Assembly: GCA_003598065.1 (NCBI GenBank)
Contig: QZKR01000011.1
Span: 1-64,000, forward strand
Length of the DNA stretch: 64,000 bases
Direction of reading: 5' to 3'
DNA from: Myxococcales bacterium
Lineage (GTDB): Bacteria > Myxococcota_A > SURF-8
The notes under the pieces were generated by a model. The model saw only the letters and a list, made by a program, of their open reading frames with translations, searched no databases and was not told where the DNA came from. A program made the position numbers and the translations under genes. This document shows positions 62,373 to 64,000 of the stretch, piece after piece (position 1 is the first letter of the stretch; every line of letters starts with the position of its first letter).

Positions 62373-62407
62373 GGGAGGATTCCGCACCCATGGCGCTTCA
62401 TCCTCCC
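62373..62407 (-). repeat. Inverted-repeat element, copy B (opposite orientation)
   Basis: The same element inverted: its reverse complement reads GGGAGGATGAAGCG... and ...GCGGAATCCTCCC, with a perfect 8-bp stem. Copies A and B face each other across the T-run and together could form a large cruciform. Confidence 0.65.
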
Positions 62408-62453
62408 CTACGTTTCTCCTCCTCACGGATCACTCATGGGTCATCAGTCGATA

Positions 62454-64000
62454 TTAGTAATCCAGCGACGTGAAATCGCTGTAGTACACGTGCAGCACGA
62501 TGTCGCTGATGCCCTCGATCTCGATATCGCGGTTCGCCGGCTCTCCGGCCGGATCGAAGAGGAGCGTCCATTCCGAGTTGGCCAGCGGCCGGTCCCGCAG
62601 TTTTCTTGCGGCGTAGACTTCCGTATTGGCGATTTTCATTTCGCCGTTGAAGTAGGTGTTGACGACGGCCGTCCGCGGCGGGAGGCGGTAGTACGTCTTT
62701 TCGCCCGTCACGGAATACACGGCGCCGGTGCCGCTCTGGGTCAGGTAAATCCGGCCGAGTTCGTCGCCGAGATTTTCGCCGATGAACTGCGCTTCGAAAT
62801 ACAGGATTTTGTGGTTTCGGGTGAGCGGCGAAAGGTCTTCCAGCCGCGTATTGAACGGGATGGCATAGCCATGCTCGGTCAGGTTTTCGGTCTTGGTCAA
62901 CGCTTCCACGAACAGGCGGTTGCGCTCCGCCTGGCCGAGCGCCACGCCCGCGGCTTCATCCGAGTATTCCGGGATGCGGAACACGTCATCCTTGAGCGAA
63001 ATAATCGCCAGCCGCGTATCGGGATTCCCGTACTGCTCCTCGAACGTGTAGAACTCGTTTTCCAGGCCCATCAGGTAGTTTTCGAGATTGTAATCGCCGC
63101 TCGCCACCATGCGGACGAGGAACAAATCGACGAGGTGGGCGTAACTCTGGCTGGTGTAGTATTCGAAAACCTTGGTCGCGCGGTAGGCGCTCTTGAGTGC
63201 GACGTTGAAGGCTTTGTCCGCGTTGATGACCGCATCGTTTTTGTAAATGCGGACGTTTGGATCGTTCCGCGCCGCCTCGACGTTGATCCGCTGTTGCCAG
63301 ATTTCCATGTACTCGGCGCGGATCAGCTTCGAGGTGTTAACGGCCTTCTCCAGGCCGGAATAGGCCACTTGAAGCTCCAGGGCGCCTTTGAGGATGTCGT
63401 GGTCGGCCGTGAGCATGTCGAGGACCAGATTCTTGATTGTGGCGACGGAATCGATCGTCGCCAGGTCGCATTGCGAATCGAACCCGAACTCGATTTTCGC
63501 CATTTCGGCGCCCATGATTCCGAGCTGGGCGGCGGCCTTGCCGATCTCCACGCCGGTCAGAATGGCGTTGGTGGCGGCCGATGCGCCGACCACCATGGAA
63601 ATCGCCGCGCCGGCGGTGGGGCAGTTCGTGGAGGTGCCGATCGAACAGGCCGAAAGTACGGCGGCGTTGGTGATGGTGTCCTCCGCCCGCTTCACGGCAT
63701 TGACGATGGTGTCGGCGGTGTAGATCGCCGCCTGGAGGGTCATTTTCGTCCCTTCCATCGCCAGCGTGTAGTCGCTCAAATCGCTGATTTCCTCGCAAAC
63801 CGCAGTGATGCGTTCGTTTTCGATGTTGATCCGCTGCAGGACGTTGTAGCGCGCCGAGATCAAGCCCTGGAGGTCCAGACCGCGCAGCTTGACATCCATC
63901 ATCGCTTCGTAAATTTCGCCGTTTCCCATCAGGCCGCAAGGATCGGCCAGCAGACGCGATTTCTGATTGAGGTGGGCGTATTCGATAATCGCCGGGTAGG
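62454..64000 (-). CDS. Large protein of unknown function, 5' end beyond window
   Basis: At least 515 codons. The frame stays open past the first listed ATG (63929) to the window edge, reading IIEYAHLNQKSRLLADPCG, so the true start lies outside. The visible part is mostly helical: alternating hydrophobic GAAISMVVGASAATNAIL and long amphipathic helices (about residues 40-330), then an all-beta C-terminal 120 residues ending DIVLHVYYSDFTS. The last motif recalls the C-termini of Tc-toxin A-type proteins, a weak likeness only. No signal can be checked. Same strand and neighbourhood as the 1111-residue lipoprotein. Confidence 0.65.
   Translation of the reverse strand, partial: YPAIIEYAHLNQKSRLLADPCGLMGNGEIYEAMMDVKLRGLDLQGLISARYNVLQRINIENERITAVCEEISDLSDYTLAMEGTKMTLQAAIYTADTIVNAVKRAEDTITNAAVLSACSIGTSTNCPTAGAAISMVVGASAATNAILTGVEIGKAAAQLGIMGAEMAKIEFGFDSQCDLATIDSVATIKNLVLDMLTADHDILKGALELQVAYSGLEKAVNTSKLIRAEYMEIWQQRINVEAARNDPNVRIYKNDAVINADKAFNVALKSAYRATKVFEYYTSQSYAHLVDLFLVRMVASGDYNLENYLMGLENEFYTFEEQYGNPDTRLAIISLKDDVFRIPEYSDEAAGVALGQAERNRLFVEALTKTENLTEHGYAIPFNTRLEDLSPLTRNHKILYFEAQFIGENLGDELGRIYLTQSGTGAVYSVTGEKTYYRLPPRTAVVNTYFNGEMKIANTEVYAARKLRDRPLANSEWTLLFDPAGEPANRDIEIEGISDIVLHVYYSDFTSLDY

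Overview
The window looks like chromosomal DNA of a GC-rich Gram-negative bacterium. It carries an LPS core/lipid A operon (DUF374 acyltransferase, waaA, lpxK, lpxL type) and many lipoproteins with long Asp-Gly-Asp linkers and Cys-rich repeats. That lipoprotein style, with PilZ, J-domain/TPR and HEAT-repeat proteins, recalls Myxococcota/Bradymonadia-like or Lernaellota-like 'deltaproteobacterial' lineages. The taxon is an inference; no rRNA is present. Where promoters can be read they are of the sigma-70 type (TTGACA / 16-18 nt / TATAAT).

Layout. 0-7.5 kb: two envelope proteins, aspS, then the divergent, overlapping lipid A/Kdo operon. 7.4-12.7 kb: a decayed stretch. It holds a duplicated lpxL 3' end, a PIN toxin gene with its middle missing next to its small partner, a CoA-transferase, tRNA-Lys and tRNA-Glu, and an acn-icd-acl operon in which only icd is intact. 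13-16 kb: an amidohydrolase and typA. 16-22.8 kb: an AcuC-like deacetylase, a Cache-PAS histidine kinase and a single-domain response regulator, translationally coupled, followed by the glyoxylate shunt genes aceB and aceA. 22.8-35.9 kb: a secreted GH36-like glycosidase, DUF362, a UDP-sugar pyrophosphorylase, meaB, mutS, a PP2C phosphatase, a PilZ protein and a J-domain/TPR protein. 36-44.7 kb: a diguanylate cyclase, two DGD lipoproteins, a glycosyltransferase, a repeat lipoprotein and hisC. 45-51.8 kb: an M23 peptidase, tRNA-Leu, secG, a HEAT protein with a coupled secreted protein, tdk and a DUF2891 lipoprotein.

52-64 kb is the most accessory-looking part. It has a lipoprotein with two SUMF1/FGE-like domains, a small beta-barrel, a radical SAM/SPASM enzyme 10 nt upstream of a lipoprotein made of six 8-Cys repeats, a bacterial ERG2/sigma-1-receptor homologue, a DUF3786 Fe-S protein, a 1111-residue CxxC-repeat lipoprotein, and a large protein cut by the window end. 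The radical SAM/Cys-repeat pair is the best candidate for an undescribed system: a membrane-anchored polypeptide modified by a peptide maturase.

Functionally, the CoA-transferase, icd, the glyoxylate shunt and the AcuC-like enzyme with its two-component partners suggest a region centred on acetate/acetyl-CoA use. The internally deleted aconitase and ATP-citrate lyase genes suggest either loss of a reductive-TCA/citrate module or an assembly problem that read mapping would settle.
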